Program-made: the position numbers and the translations under genes
Assembly (NCBI RefSeq): GCF_001510895.1
Contig: NZ_LPWA01000164.1
Span: forward strand, 1-64,000
Direction of reading: 5' to 3'
Origin: Mesorhizobium loti
Lineage (GTDB): Bacteria; Pseudomonadota; Alphaproteobacteria; Rhizobiales; Rhizobiaceae
Length of the DNA: 64,000 nt
In this document: positions 25,356 to 34,651 of the stretch, one piece after another
Numbering within the stretch: position 1 is the first letter of the stretch
How the letters are laid out: each line of letters starts with the position of its first letter
Notes under the pieces: model-generated
Databases searched by the model: none
Told to the model about the DNA's origin: nothing
What the model saw: the letters and a program-made list of their open reading frames with translations, nothing else

Positions 25356-26018
25356 TCACCGGCCGGATCGCCGCGCCGGCGGCAGCAGTTCGCGGATGTC
25401 GGCGAAGGGGAAGACAGGCTCGAAGCGGAAGGCCTCGGCCAGCGCGCCTGGCGCGCCGTTGCATTGGCCGGCGCGGAATTCGTTCTGCGTGCGCGCGCCG
25501 CCGACGAAGCGCTCCGGGTCCTGCGAGCGATGTGCGCGGATCGCTTTCGCCTTGATGTCCCAATGGGCGAAAACATCGACATAATGCGTCGGCGAGAAAC
25601 CTGTGCCGCCGAGCGTATCGGCATGTAGCACGGGCACCGCGAAGGACGCCGCGATGCGCACGCCATCCGACAGCGCGCGATGGTCGCCGTGATAGTCGTT
25701 CGGCGCGTGCGTGATCGCGAGGTCGGACCCGACCTCGCCGATCAGCGCCTTCAGCGCGCCGATGAGCGCGGCGTCCGCGACCAGCGCCCCGTCGGGAAAG
25801 TCGAGGAAACGCGGCGTGACGCCGAGCGGGCCGGCTGCTTCGGTCGCTTCCTCGCGCCGCGCTTTGGCAAGCGCTGCCGGATCGCCCTTGCCGCCTTTGG
25901 CGCCGTCCGTGGCTATCGCAAATGTCAGCTCTGCGCCTAGCGCGGCATAGGCGGCGAGCGTACCGAACATGAATATCTCGATATCGTCGGGATGAGCCCC
26001 CAGCGCCAGTATCTTCAC
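25356..26018 (-). CDS. PIG-L family deacetylase
   Basis: The 220-aa protein starts KILALGAHPDDIEIFMFGTLA, the AHPDD zinc-binding motif of PIG-L/LmbE enzymes, and later has THAPNDYHGDHRAL with further metal ligands. Such enzymes remove N-acetyl groups from amino sugars or similar amides. The start is GTG at 26018 after GGGAGAG. It is divergent from the EamA transporter, and its stop lies 269 bases upstream of the transporter-DHA-kinase operon on the same strand. It may act on an imported acetylated sugar, but this is inference. Confidence 0.85.
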   Translation of the reverse strand: MKILALGAHPDDIEIFMFGTLAAYAALGAELTFAIATDGAKGGKGDPAALAKARREEATEAAGPLGVTPRFLDFPDGALVADAALIGALKALIGEVGSDLAITHAPNDYHGDHRALSDGVRIAASFAVPVLHADTLGGTGFSPTHYVDVFAHWDIKAKAIRAHRSQDPERFVGGARTQNEFRAGQCNGAPGALAEAFRFEPVFPFADIRELLPPARRSGR

Positions 26019-26041
26019 TTCTACTCTCCCGGAATGGAAAC

Positions 26042-26932
26042 GTGCCGAACGGAATCCTGCTCGCGCTGATCGCCTATGCAAGCTATTCATGCAGCGATGC
26101 CGTCATCAAGAGTCTGGGCGGGCAGTTCACCGTCTTCGAGATCGGCTTCTTCATAACCTTGTTTGCCGGCTGTTTCCTGTTCTTCACCCGTCCGGTCGGT
26201 GAGCGGTGGCGTGATTTCTGGCGCACCAAACGCCCATGGGCCGTGCAGGCCCGCGCCTGGGCCGGCATCGCGTCTGGCGTGCTCAGCGTCTTTGCCTTCA
26301 CCACCATCCCGCTGGCGGAAGTCTATGCGCTGATCTTCCTGGCGCCGTTGCTGGTCACCATTCTGTCGACCGTCATCCTGAAGGAAAGCGTCGGGCCCTG
26401 GCGGTGGCTTGCCGTCGTCGCCGGCTTCGCCGGCGTCATGCTGGTGGTGCGGCCAGGCTTTCGCGAACTGCATCTTGGTCATCTCGCCGCCTTCGCCAAT
26501 GCCTTTCTCGCGGCAACCAGCGTCATCCTGATGCGCTCGCTCGCCCAGCAGGAAAAGCGCACGACGATCCTCGGCGCGCTGGTCGGCTATGGTCTGCTGT
26601 TCAACGGGGTCGGCGCGGCCGCGACGTCGTTCTCGCTCCCCAATCTAGGGCAGCTGGTTTGGCTGATGCTGGCGGGCGTCTTCACCGCCGGCGGACAATT
26701 GCTGCAATTGCTTGCCGTCAAATACGCGCCTGCCAACCGGATCGCGCCGACACATTATTCGCAGATCGTCTGGGCCGTGGTGCTGGGCGCGTTCTTCTTC
26801 AACGAATATCCGGACACGCTGACGATGGTGGGCCTGGCCGTCGTCGGCGCTTCCGGACTGCTCACCATGGTGCGCGAGGAGGTGCGACTGGGCACCGTGC
26901 GCTGGAACCCGTTCACGCGCACCAGGCTCTAG
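26042..26932 (+). CDS. EamA/DMT family transporter
   Basis: The 296-aa protein has ten hydrophobic segments in two EamA repeats, with the typical GIASGVLSVFAFTTIPLAEVYAL helix and a C-terminal short charged tail. DMT proteins of this type export metabolites or amino acids; the substrate is unknown. The start is GTG at 26042, 23 bases from the divergent PIG-L start. Confidence 0.88.
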   Translation: MPNGILLALIAYASYSCSDAVIKSLGGQFTVFEIGFFITLFAGCFLFFTRPVGERWRDFWRTKRPWAVQARAWAGIASGVLSVFAFTTIPLAEVYALIFLAPLLVTILSTVILKESVGPWRWLAVVAGFAGVMLVVRPGFRELHLGHLAAFANAFLAATSVILMRSLAQQEKRTTILGALVGYGLLFNGVGAAATSFSLPNLGQLVWLMLAGVFTAGGQLLQLLAVKYAPANRIAPTHYSQIVWAVVLGAFFFNEYPDTLTMVGLAVVGASGLLTMVREEVRLGTVRWNPFTRTRL

Positions 26933-26984
26933 GCGATTCCAGGACAGGTTGCGCGCCAGCCTTGGCCGCTGATATGCGGGCGCG

Positions 26985-29506
26985 ATGAAGACAGGATTTC
27001 TGCCGGAGCTTCCGGTCACCGCCGTGCTGCCGGCGCTCGGCGAAGCGCTTGGCCGTGGCAACAGCGCCGTGCTGGTCGCGCCGCCCGGCGCCGGCAAGAC
27101 GACGCTGATGCCGCTGGCGCTGCTTGATGCGCCATGGCTGGGCGCGGGCCGGATCGTGCTGCTCGAGCCGCGCCGGCTTGCCGCCCGCGCCGCCGCCCGC
27201 CGCATGGCCGAGCTGCTCGGCGAGGAACCCGGCGGGACCGTCGGCTATGCCATGCGCATGGAGAACCGGACTTCGGCGCGGACAAAAATCCTTGTCGTCA
27301 CCGAGGGCGTGCTTGCGCGCATGATCCTCGACGATCCGGAACTGCCCGGCGTTTCGGCGGTGATCTTCGACGAATTCCATGAACGATCGCTCGATGGCGA
27401 TTTTGGCCTGGCCCTGGCGCTCGACGTGCAGGGCGCGCTCAGGCCCGACCTGCGCCTGCTGGTCATGTCGGCAACGCTCGACGGCGCGCGCGTTGCGAAA
27501 TTGTTGTCGGGCGCGGCGGTGATCGAGAGCGAGGGCCGCGCCTATCCGATCGACATCCGCTACGACGAGCGGCCGGCTGGCACGGCGATCGAGGACGCGA
27601 TGGCCAAGGCGATCCGATCCGCTCTGGCCACCGAGCAGGGCAGCGTGCTCGCTTTCCTGCCCGGGCAGCGCGAGATCGAGCGCACGGCCGAGCGCCTTGT
27701 GGGCAATGTCAGCACCGATACCGACATCGTTCCGCTTTACGGCCAGCTCGACAACAGGACACAGGACGCGGCGATCAGGCCGGCTCCTCCCGGCCGCCGC
27801 AAGGTGGTGCTGGCGACGTCGATCGCGGAAACCTCGATCACGATCGACGGCGTGCGCGTGGTTATCGACTCAGGCTTGTCGCGGCTGCCGCGCTACGAGC
27901 CGGCAAGCGGTCTGACGCGGCTCGAAACCGTGCGCGTCAGCAAGGCCTCCGCCGACCAGCGCGCCGGCCGCGCCGGGCGAACGCAGTCAGGCGTCGCGGT
28001 CCGGCTGTGGCGCGCCGAGCAGACGGCAGCGCTTCCCGCCTTCACGCCGCCGGAAATCCTCGAGGCCGACCTTTCCGGTCTGCTGCTCGACTGCGCCGCC
28101 TTCGGCGTCGCCGATCCGACGAGCCTGTCCTTCCTCGATCCGCCGCCGGCGCCGGCGCTCAACGAGGCGAAGGTGCTGCTCAAGGCGCTGCACGCCATCG
28201 ACGATGCCGGCCGGCTGACCGAGGCGGGCGCCGCGATGCGCAAGCTGGCGCTGCCGGTGCGGCTCGCGCATATGATGGCGGAAGCGGCCAAGACCGGCCA
28301 GGCGCAGGAAGCGGCAACGCTTGCCGTGCTGCTCACCGAGCGCGGGCTTGGCGGCGACAGCGCCGACCTCGAACGGCGGCTGATGCGCTTTCGCGGCGAG
28401 AAATCGCCGCGTGCCAACGCCGCCCGGCAGCTTGCCGAGCGCTGGCGAAGCAGGCGGCGTCACCCTCCCCCTCGAGGGGAGGGTCGATCCGCGCAGCGGA
28501 TCGGGGTGGGGTCGCCTCGGGCACGCCATCGTCGACTTTACCCGCGGCCGGCGCTCTCCTCATCCATGCCTGGCCGGATCGTGTCGCGAGAGCCCGCGGC
28601 GAGCGTGGCCGCTTCGTGCTCGCCAATGGGTCCGGCGCGATGGTCGACGCCGCCGATCCGCTGGCCGGCGAGACCTGGCTGGTCGTCGCCGACCTGCAAG
28701 GCAAGGCGCAGAACGCTCGCATCACAGCCGCTGCGCCGGTGGACGAAGCCGAGATCCGCGCAGCATTGGCCGACCGGATCGAGACAAAGCGCGAAACGAG
28801 CTTCGACCGCGAGCGGCGCGCCGTTCGCGTGCGCGAGACCGCCAGGCTCGGCGCCATCACGCTTGCCGAGCGCATGCTGCCGGCGCCTTCGGGTGCCGAT
28901 GCGGACCGCGCCATCCTGGATGCCCTGCGCGAGCACGGCCTGTCGCTGCTCGACTGGGGCAAGGAGGCCGAGACGCTGCGCCAGCGGCTCGGCTGGCTCC
29001 ATCGCGGCCTCGGCGCGCCCTGGCCGGATGTCTCGGACCAGGCACTTCTCGACCGTCTCGAAGACTGGCTGCTACCGTTCCTCTCCGGTACGGCGTCATT
29101 CTCCGCGATCAACTCCGGCACACTGTCGGCTGGCCTGATGTCACTCGTCCCGCACGACCTGCAGCGCAAGGTCGACGCGCTGGCGCCGACCCATTTCGAC
29201 GCGCCCTCGGGCAGCCATGTGCCCATCCGCTATGACGGCGAATGGCCGGTGCTTGCGATCCGCGTGCAGGAGCTGTTCGGCCTCGACCGCCATCCGGCGA
29301 TCGCCAACGGCACGGTGCCGCTGACGCTCGAGCTGTTGTCGCCTGCGCATCGCCCGATCCAGACGACGCGCGACCTGCCGGGTTTCTGGCGCGGCTCCTG
29401 GGCGGATGTGCGCACCGATATGCGCGGCCGCTATCCAAAACATGTCTGGCCGGAAAACCCGCTGCTCGCCGCCGCCACCAGCCGCGCCAAGCCAAGAGGG
29501 ACCTGA
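26985..29506 (+). CDS. hrpB: ATP-dependent helicase HrpB, frameshifted, with in-frame palindromic insert
   Basis: A DEAH-type helicase of about 840 aa. Motif I is APPGAGKTTLMP, motif II DEFHER, motif III SATLDG, and motif VI is in SADQRAGRAGRT; an HA2 region and the HrpB-specific C-terminus (HDLQRKVDALAPTHFDAPSG, ending near PKHVWPENP) follow. Role in bacteria is poorly defined; helicase on RNA is assumed. The frame breaks at 28443-28446. One added G gives ERWAKQAAS and continues through a 53-base palindromic repeat (28460-28512), translated as a Ser/Gly/Arg linker before AGALLIHAWPDRV. So the repeat is tolerated in frame and the break itself is probably a sequencing error. Confidence 0.88.
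28460..28512. repeat. Palindromic repeat inside hrpB
   Basis: Two nested hairpins are visible: CCCTCCCC/GGGGAGGG around CTCGA, and GATCCGC/GCGGATC around GCA, flanked by CACCC and GGGTGGGG ends. It matches the form of dispersed palindromes in Mesorhizobium intergenic DNA, but here it lies within a coding sequence. Confidence 0.8.
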
Positions 29507-29555
29507 GAGAAACCATGCTCTATCGTTTCCGCGCTTGCGGCGGTAATCCTTGGCG

Positions 29556-30880
29556 ATGATCAACATTCTGCGCGCGCCCGATACCCAGCAGAGCCAGCGG
29601 CTGCGGCTCAACACGCTGATCCGCCTGCGCTGGCTGGCCATCGTCGGCCAGAGCATCGCGGTGCTCGTCGTCGCCTATGGGCTGAAATTCCCGCTGCCGG
29701 TCTCGATGTGCTTCGCGCTCATCGCCTGTTCGGCCTGGATGAACCTCTGGCTGACCTTCCGCTATCCGGCGGCGCATCGGCTGGGTCCGCTCGCGGCGTT
29801 CGTCATCCTGACCTTCGACAGCCTGCAGCTTGCCGGCCTGCTCTACATGACCGGCGGGCTGACCAATCCGTTCTCGGTGCTGCTCTCCGTGCCTGTCGTC
29901 ATCTCCGCCGCGTCGCTGCCGCTGCGCATGACGGCCGTGCTGGGCGCGCTGGTCATCGTGGCGGCCACGCTGCTGGTGTTCTTCCATCTGCCGCTGCCTG
30001 GTACGAGGACGCGCCGCTGTCGATGCCGTTCGTCTATGTCGCCGGCATGTGGATGGCGGTGTTCGCCTCGATCGCCTTCACCGCCATCTACGCCTTCCGC
30101 GTCGCGGCCGAGGCGCGCCTGCTCGCCAACGCGCTCGCCGCCACCGAGCTGGTGCTGCAGCGCGAGCAGCATCTTTCCGCGCTGGACGGCCTTGCGGCGG
30201 CCGCCGCGCATGAGCTCGGCACGCCTTTGGCCACCATCACCGTCGTCGCCAAGGAGATGGAAAAAGCGCTCGGCCAGGATGCGAAATTCGGCGAGGACGT
30301 GAAGCTGCTGCGCTCGCAGAGCGAGCGTTGCCGCGAGATCCTGAAGCGGCTCACCAGCCTGTCCACGGAAGGTGAGGCGCATCTTTCGCAGCTGCCTCTG
30401 ACCTCGCTGGTCGAGGAGGTGACGGCGCCGCACCGCGATTTCGGCATATCGATCCGGCTGCGGCCCGGCGAGCGCATCGGCCCGGAGCCGGTCGGGCAGC
30501 GCAGCCCCGGCGTCATCTACGGGCTCGGCAATCTGGTCGAGAACGCCGTCGACTTTGCCAGGAAGACCGTCACCGTCAGTTGGAACTGGGACAATGAGGA
30601 GGTCTCCTTCGCCATCATCGACGACGGACCGGGCTTTCCGCCGGAGATCATCGACCGCATCGGCGAGCCATATATGTCGACGCGCCAGGGAACCGAGGCC
30701 GGCGGCGGCCTGGGGCTCGGGCTTTTCATCGCCAAGACTTTGCTGGAGCGTTCCGGCGCGACGCTCGACTTCCGTAATTCGAGCGGGCTCGGCGAGGGCG
30801 CGGTGGTGCAGATCACCTGGCCGCGCGGCGTCTTCCTCAACCCCGAGCAACTGTCCGGAACCATGTTCGACAATGCCTGA
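29556..30880 (+). CDS. actS: ActS/RegB/PrrB-type redox sensor histidine kinase, frameshifted
   Basis: A membrane histidine kinase of about 441 aa. The N-terminal half has six hydrophobic segments, including the LLYMTGGLTNPFSVLL loop characteristic of the RegB family. The H-box is AAAHELGTPLATI (RegB-type HELGTPL), followed by N-box ENAVDFA, and G-boxes DDGPGFP and GGGLGLGLFIAKTLLERSG. It senses redox or quinone state and phosphorylates ActR (31148). The frame breaks near 29998-30000; one added base gives HLPLPWYEDAPLSMPF and a full protein. The ATG at 29556 lies 49 bases after hrpB. Confidence 0.9.
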
Positions 30881-30966
30881 GCCTTGCGTCTCCTGCATGG
30901 CAGCTCTGTTGCCGGCTGTAAAAATTGGACATTGCTGTTGCAGAATTGTATCTGCGTAAAAGTAAG

Positions 30967-31130
30967 GCATGTCGCCCAAAAGTGCGCAGCGGTTTTGGGA
31001 TAACGGCATGACCGGAAACAAAGCATGTCGCCCAAAAGTGCGCAGCGGTTTTGGGACAACGACGGTGCCCGCAAACAAGAACTTGAAGCGCGTTCGTTGC
31101 AGTCCGTTTCGATGCGACACGTTTCAAGTC
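30967..31130. repeat. Tandem copies of a dispersed palindromic repeat between actS and actR
   Basis: Two nearly identical copies start GCATGTCGCCCAAAAGTG and run to about 31010 and 31067. The second is followed by a further imperfect palindrome (31084-31125). A third copy with the same two-module order lies at 51271-51373. They occupy most of the 267-base gap between kinase and response regulator. Confidence 0.8.
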
Positions 31131-31147
31131 GGTAGGATGCTGATGAA

Positions 31148-31711
31148 ATGAGCGCGGACGAACCCACTGGCGCAATGGTTGAGGGCGAGGACACCTCGCT
31201 GCTGATCGTCGACGACGACAAGCCTTTCCTCACCCGGCTGGCGCGGGCCATGGAAACCAGGGGCTTCGCGGTCGAGACGGCGGAGAGCGTCGAAGAGGCC
31301 GTCGCCAAGGCGCGCGCCCATCCGCCGGCCTATGCGGTGGTCGATATGCGGCTGGGCGACGGCAACGGCCTCGACGTTGTCGCCGCCATCCGCGAGAAGC
31401 GCGACGATGCCCGCACCATCATTCTGACCGGCTACGGCAACATCGCCACCGCGGTGACGGCTGTGAAGCTCGGCGCCGTCGATTACCTGTCGAAGCCCGC
31501 CGATGCCGACGACGTCTTCGCAGCACTCACCCGCACCGCGGGCGAGCGCGCGGCGCCGCCGGAAAACCCGATGTCGGCCGACCGCGTGCGCTGGGAGCAC
31601 ATCCAGCGCGTCTACGAAATGTGCGACCGCAACGTTTCCGAGACCGCACGCCGGCTCAACATGCATCGCCGCACCCTGCAAAGGATACTCGCAAAGCGGG
31701 CGCCGCGCTGA
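31148..31711 (+). CDS. actR: ActR/RegA/PrrA-type response regulator
   Basis: The 187-aa protein has a receiver domain with acidic pocket VDDDKPF, phospho-acceptor Asp in VVDMRLGDGNG, Thr in ILTGYGNIATAV and Lys in LSKPAD. A Pro-rich linker leads to a Fis-type HTH (VYEMCDRNVSETARRLNMHRRTLQRILAKRAPR), which is nearly invariant in ActR/RegA proteins. It is phosphorylated by ActS and controls carbon, nitrogen and energy genes in response to redox state. It is co-oriented with actS, but the gap holds repeats, so it may have its own promoter. Confidence 0.93.
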   Translation: MSADEPTGAMVEGEDTSLLIVDDDKPFLTRLARAMETRGFAVETAESVEEAVAKARAHPPAYAVVDMRLGDGNGLDVVAAIREKRDDARTIILTGYGNIATAVTAVKLGAVDYLSKPADADDVFAALTRTAGERAAPPENPMSADRVRWEHIQRVYEMCDRNVSETARRLNMHRRTLQRILAKRAPR

Positions 31712-31793
31712 TTATTCCCAGACGCCCAGGGCAAAGCACTTTCGGCAACGCCGATTGCGATTTGTGGCGAGATCGTTGATCGCCAAAGCCGGT

Positions 31794-31971
31794 GCTGCCC
31801 CTCATCGCCCTGCCGGGCACTTCTCCCCGTATAGTGACGGGGAGAAGGGGCTGGCCGCAGCCTTGGCGCTAGCTTTGTTACGCTGACGATTGGCGAAATC
31901 GCCGATGACAGCGCCCCTCTCCCCGTCACTATACGGGGAGAGGATGCCGGCAGGCAGGTGAGGGGCGGCGC
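31794..31971. repeat. Composite palindromic element, copy 1 (upstream of nhaA)
   Basis: The element has a 5-prime part with TTCTCCCCGT/ACGGGGAGAA around ATAGTG, a variable middle, and a 3-prime part CTCTCCCCGTCACTATACGG that is the reverse complement of the first hairpin. It ends AGGCAGGTGAGGGGCGGCGC. A close copy lies at 33342-33522. Confidence 0.85.
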
Positions 31972-32098
31972 CGGCATAGAGAAGGGAAGATGGGACGAAT
32001 TCAAGCGGAGGCGATTGCCATCCGATGCTTGCCCGGCCATCCAAGTTTGAGCATCATCGCCAATGGAGTCGGCCGACGGTCGGCATGACGGAGGGGAT

Positions 32099-33286
32099 AT
32101 GCGCGACGAGCGGCCGAAATCGATCCTTCGCGAATTCCTCGACGGCGAGGCGGCCGGCGGCATCATCCTGATGGCGGCGGCGGCGCTCGCGCTCATCGTC
32201 GCCAACTCGCCGCTCGCCGGAACCTACTTCGCCATTCTCCACGCCTATCTCGGACCGCTCAGCGTCTCGCACTGGATCAATGACGGGCTGATGGCGGTGT
32301 TCTTCCTGCTGGTCGGCCTGGAGATCAAGCGCGAGATGCTGGACGGCCAGCTTTCGACCTGGCCGCGCCGCGTGCTGCCCGGCATCGCCGCCGCCGGCGG
32401 CATGCTGGTCCCGGCGCTCGTCTATGTCGCCATCAACCGAAACAATCAGGCGGCGCTCTCAGGCTGGGCGATCCCGACCGCCACCGACATCGCCTTCGCG
32501 CTAGGGGTCTTATCGCTGCTCGGCAACCGCGTGCCGGCCTCGCTGAAAGTGTTCCTCACCGCTTTGGCCATCATCGACGATCTCGGCGCCGTCATCATCA
32601 TCGCGCTGTTCTACACCAGCGGCCTCTCGCTCGCCTATCTGGCGGCGGCCTTCGCGGCCATTGCCGTGTTGATCGCGCTCAACCGCATGCGCGTAATGAA
32701 TCTGTTGCCTTATCTCGTGATTGGCGCGGTGCTGTGGGTGCTGGTGCTGAAGTCAGGCGTGCATGCCACGCTTGCCGGCGTGGCGTTGGCGCTCACCATT
32801 CCGCTCGAGCGCTCGCCCGGCATCGGCCACGATGTCGAGCATTCGCCGTTGCACCGGCTGGAGCACGGCCTGCACAAGCTCGTGCCCTTCATCGTCATCC
32901 CGATCTTCGGCTTCGCCAATGCCGGCGTCTCGCTCGGTGGCCTGAGCTTCGCCGCCCTGGTCGAGCCGCTGACCTTGGGTGTTGCGGCGGGCCTCGTGCT
33001 CGGCAAGCTGGTCGGCGTGTTCGGCTCCTCGGCCATCGCCATCCGGCTCGGCCTCGCCGACCTGCCGGTCAATGCCGGCTGGCTGCATATGCTCGGCATC
33101 TCTTTGCTTTGCGGCATCGGCTTTACCATGAGCCTGTTCATCGGCCTGCTCGCCTTCGCCAGTGACGCCGCGCTGCAGGACGCGGTGAAGGTCGGCATCC
33201 TTGCCGGTTCACTGATAGCGGCACTGCTTGGCGCTGCCGTTCTGCTCACGGCGCCGGCGGGCGGGGCGGAAGAGGATGTGGAGTAG
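32099..33286 (+). CDS. nhaA: Na+/H+ antiporter NhaA
   Basis: This 395-aa antiporter has the NhaA signatures: DGLMAVFFLLVGLEIKREMLDGQL near residue 62, the unwound-helix TATDIAFALGVLSLLG with the paired ion-binding aspartates (FLTALAIIDDLGAV), and the C-terminal GFTMSLFIGLLAF. It exports Na+ or Li+ in exchange for protons at alkaline pH. The ATG at 32099 follows GGAGGGG; the frame from 32063 has no such site. It is monocistronic and sits between two copies of the same 180-base palindromic element. Confidence 0.93.
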   Translation: MRDERPKSILREFLDGEAAGGIILMAAAALALIVANSPLAGTYFAILHAYLGPLSVSHWINDGLMAVFFLLVGLEIKREMLDGQLSTWPRRVLPGIAAAGGMLVPALVYVAINRNNQAALSGWAIPTATDIAFALGVLSLLGNRVPASLKVFLTALAIIDDLGAVIIIALFYTSGLSLAYLAAAFAAIAVLIALNRMRVMNLLPYLVIGAVLWVLVLKSGVHATLAGVALALTIPLERSPGIGHDVEHSPLHRLEHGLHKLVPFIVIPIFGFANAGVSLGGLSFAALVEPLTLGVAAGLVLGKLVGVFGSSAIAIRLGLADLPVNAGWLHMLGISLLCGIGFTMSLFIGLLAFASDAALQDAVKVGILAGSLIAALLGAAVLLTAPAGGAEEDVE

Positions 33287-33341
33287 AATACCGGTGGCCC
33301 GGCTTCGAAGCGACATAAATTGGCGGAATACTCTCGGCGCC

Positions 33342-33522
33342 GCGCCGCCCCTCATTGCCCTGCCGGGCATTTCTCCCCGTATAGTGACGGGGAGAAAGAT
33401 GCTGGCCGCAACGATGGCGCCATTCCTGCAGCGATGGCGATTGGCGAAATCGTCGATGAGAGCGCCCCTCTCCCCGTCACTATACGGGGAGAGGATGCCG
33501 GCAGGCAGGTGAGGGGCGGCGC
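33342..33522. repeat. Composite palindromic element, copy 2 (downstream of nhaA)
   Basis: It is the same element as 31794-31971 with terminal 13-base inverted repeats GCGCCGCCCCTCA and TGAGGGGCGGCGC. The outer hairpins are almost identical to copy 1, while the centre differs. No coding potential is seen. Confidence 0.85.
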
Positions 33523-33557
33523 AGTCGCTGGAAATCTGTTGAAAGCGTAAGCAGCGG

Positions 33558-34058
33558 CTACTCGCTCTCGCCGTCCAGCGCCGGCACCGCCACGCCGGCA
33601 AGCTCCGCCGCGAGCAGCCTGGCCGCGCCGGCCCGGGCAATCCTCAGCATCAGCGCCTTGCGCGTCGCGGCCGCCATGCGGTGCTCGGGCGCGTCGCGCA
33701 GGATCTCGGCGCCATAGCCGTCCGAGAGGATGAAGCCGCATTCCTCGGGAAAAATCTCCTGCGGCACGCCGGGATGCGTGGCGAAGAAGAAGCGGTCGGA
33801 ATGCAGGCGATAGTCCGGCCATTTGCGGTCGACGCGAAAATCCTCGATCGAGGATTTGATCTCGATGATCCAGATGTCGCCCTGTCGGGTGAGCGCGACG
33901 AGGTCGGCGCGGCGGCCGGTGGCCAGCGACAATTCAGGCAGCACATGCGCGCCCATTTCGGTGAGCAAGCGCTGCACGCCGCGGCGCACCAGCATGGCGC
34001 GCTCCGACTGGCGGCCGTCGATCAGCGGGTTGAGGGGAATCGGGGAAACGATAGGCAT
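33558..34058 (-). CDS. MmcB family DNA repair protein
   Basis: The 166-aa protein fits the MmcB family (DNA-damage-inducible in Caulobacter), which has a PD-(D/E)XK nuclease-like fold. Asp in GRRADLVALT and the IIEIKSS strand supply the nuclease-type acidic and lysine residues; KWPDYRLHSDRFFFATHPGVP is also characteristic. The ATG at 34058 follows GGTGG; another at 34070 adds four residues. An outward TATAAT lies 54 bases upstream, inside the inverted repeat arm. Confidence 0.85.
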   Translation of the reverse strand: MPIVSPIPLNPLIDGRQSERAMLVRRGVQRLLTEMGAHVLPELSLATGRRADLVALTRQGDIWIIEIKSSIEDFRVDRKWPDYRLHSDRFFFATHPGVPQEIFPEECGFILSDGYGAEILRDAPEHRMAAATRKALMLRIARAGAARLLAAELAGVAVPALDGESE

Positions 34059-34184
34059 GGCAGCCACCATGCCAGATTTTGTTCACGGTTTGAACCCGCC
34101 GCCTGAGGGCGATTATATATTTGACAAACCCGTTTCCGCCCGACCTATGAACGGCTCGCCTTGGAAGGGCTGGCCGTGGCGTGC

Positions 34185-34209
34185 GGAACAATTAACAAAT
34201 GCTAACGTT
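34185..34209 (+). promoter_or_regulatory. EcfG-type general stress promoter
   Basis: GGAAC at 34185-34189 is followed after 16 bases by CGTT at 34206-34209, the consensus of alphaproteobacterial EcfG (PhyR-NepR-EcfG) promoters. It lies about 25 bases upstream of the start of the small gene at 34234. On the other strand, GGAAC-N17-CGTT occurs at 34566-34541, reading into the module. Confidence 0.65.
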
Positions 34210-34233
34210 GAGCCATCGGGAAGGTCCGCCCCG

Positions 34234-34394
34234 ATGCGCTCGAACCAAAAGACCCATCACGGGAAGACGTGGTTCAACGGCTTGTCCGAGAAATCGGCAT
34301 TACCGAAGAGCAGGCTTTAGAACTCATCTCATTGCTCGGCTTGAACTGGAGTTCGCTCGTGCGCGAAGCGAAGGCGCTGCTCCGCAAGCAGTAG
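34234..34394 (+). CDS. Small stress-promoter-linked protein, about 53 aa, frameshifted
   Basis: The ATG at 34234 is preceded by GGGAAGG nine bases upstream and by an EcfG-type promoter. The frame is broken after five codons. One added A in the run at 34247-34250 gives MRSNQKDPSREDVVQRLVREI and continues through GITEEQALELISLLGLNWSSLVREAKALLRKQ to a stop just before a strong terminator. The product is a helical, charged cytoplasmic protein resembling short rhizobial hypothetical proteins with REIGITE...LLG.NW.SLVREA. Function unknown; general stress response membership is inferred from the promoter. Confidence 0.6.
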
Positions 34395-34401
34395 CGCCTG
34401 A

Positions 34402-34436
34402 AGAGCCCGCCCGGTGTGAGGGAGCGGGCTCTTTTA
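34402..34436. terminator. Intrinsic terminator
   Basis: An AGAGCCCGC / GCGGGCTCT stem is followed by TTTTAT, eight bases after the stop of the small stress gene. The symmetric stem could also stop transcripts from the opposite strand. Confidence 0.8.
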
Positions 34437-34651
34437 TCGGGGCCTCCGCAAGGGCGTCAGCCGTCTCCCAAGCTTTTCGAAATCTTGGGGGCCGACATGC
34501 CATCCCGACGCGTCGCTAGCAGAGCGCCGCCTACTCGACCAACGTTCTTGCCGGTCTGATTGTTCCGCAACGGGTTTGTCAAATATATAATCGCCTTCCG
34601 CTATTATGGGTTGGATGAGTCTTCTGGTGTCAAAAAATCAGGGAGAGCACA

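Larger units (their letters stand above)
34108..34595. repeat. 488-bp module bounded by perfect 27-bp inverted repeats
   Basis: The left arm 34108-34134 begins GGCGATTATATATTTGAC and is exactly mirrored at 34569-34595. A second inverted pair GCGGAACAAT / ATTGTTCCGC lies at 34183-34192 and 34559-34568. Each 27-bp arm holds an outward-facing TATAAT, toward mmcB on the left and the 34652 gene on the right. The inner pair forms -35 boxes of inward EcfG-type promoters. No transposase is present. Confidence 0.85.

Noticed and set aside
34199..34519. Plus-strand frame of 106 codons through the inverted-repeat module
   Set aside because: Its ATG lies inside the EcfG promoter and the frame runs through the terminator; the frame ending at 34394 has a better ribosome site and protein-like composition.
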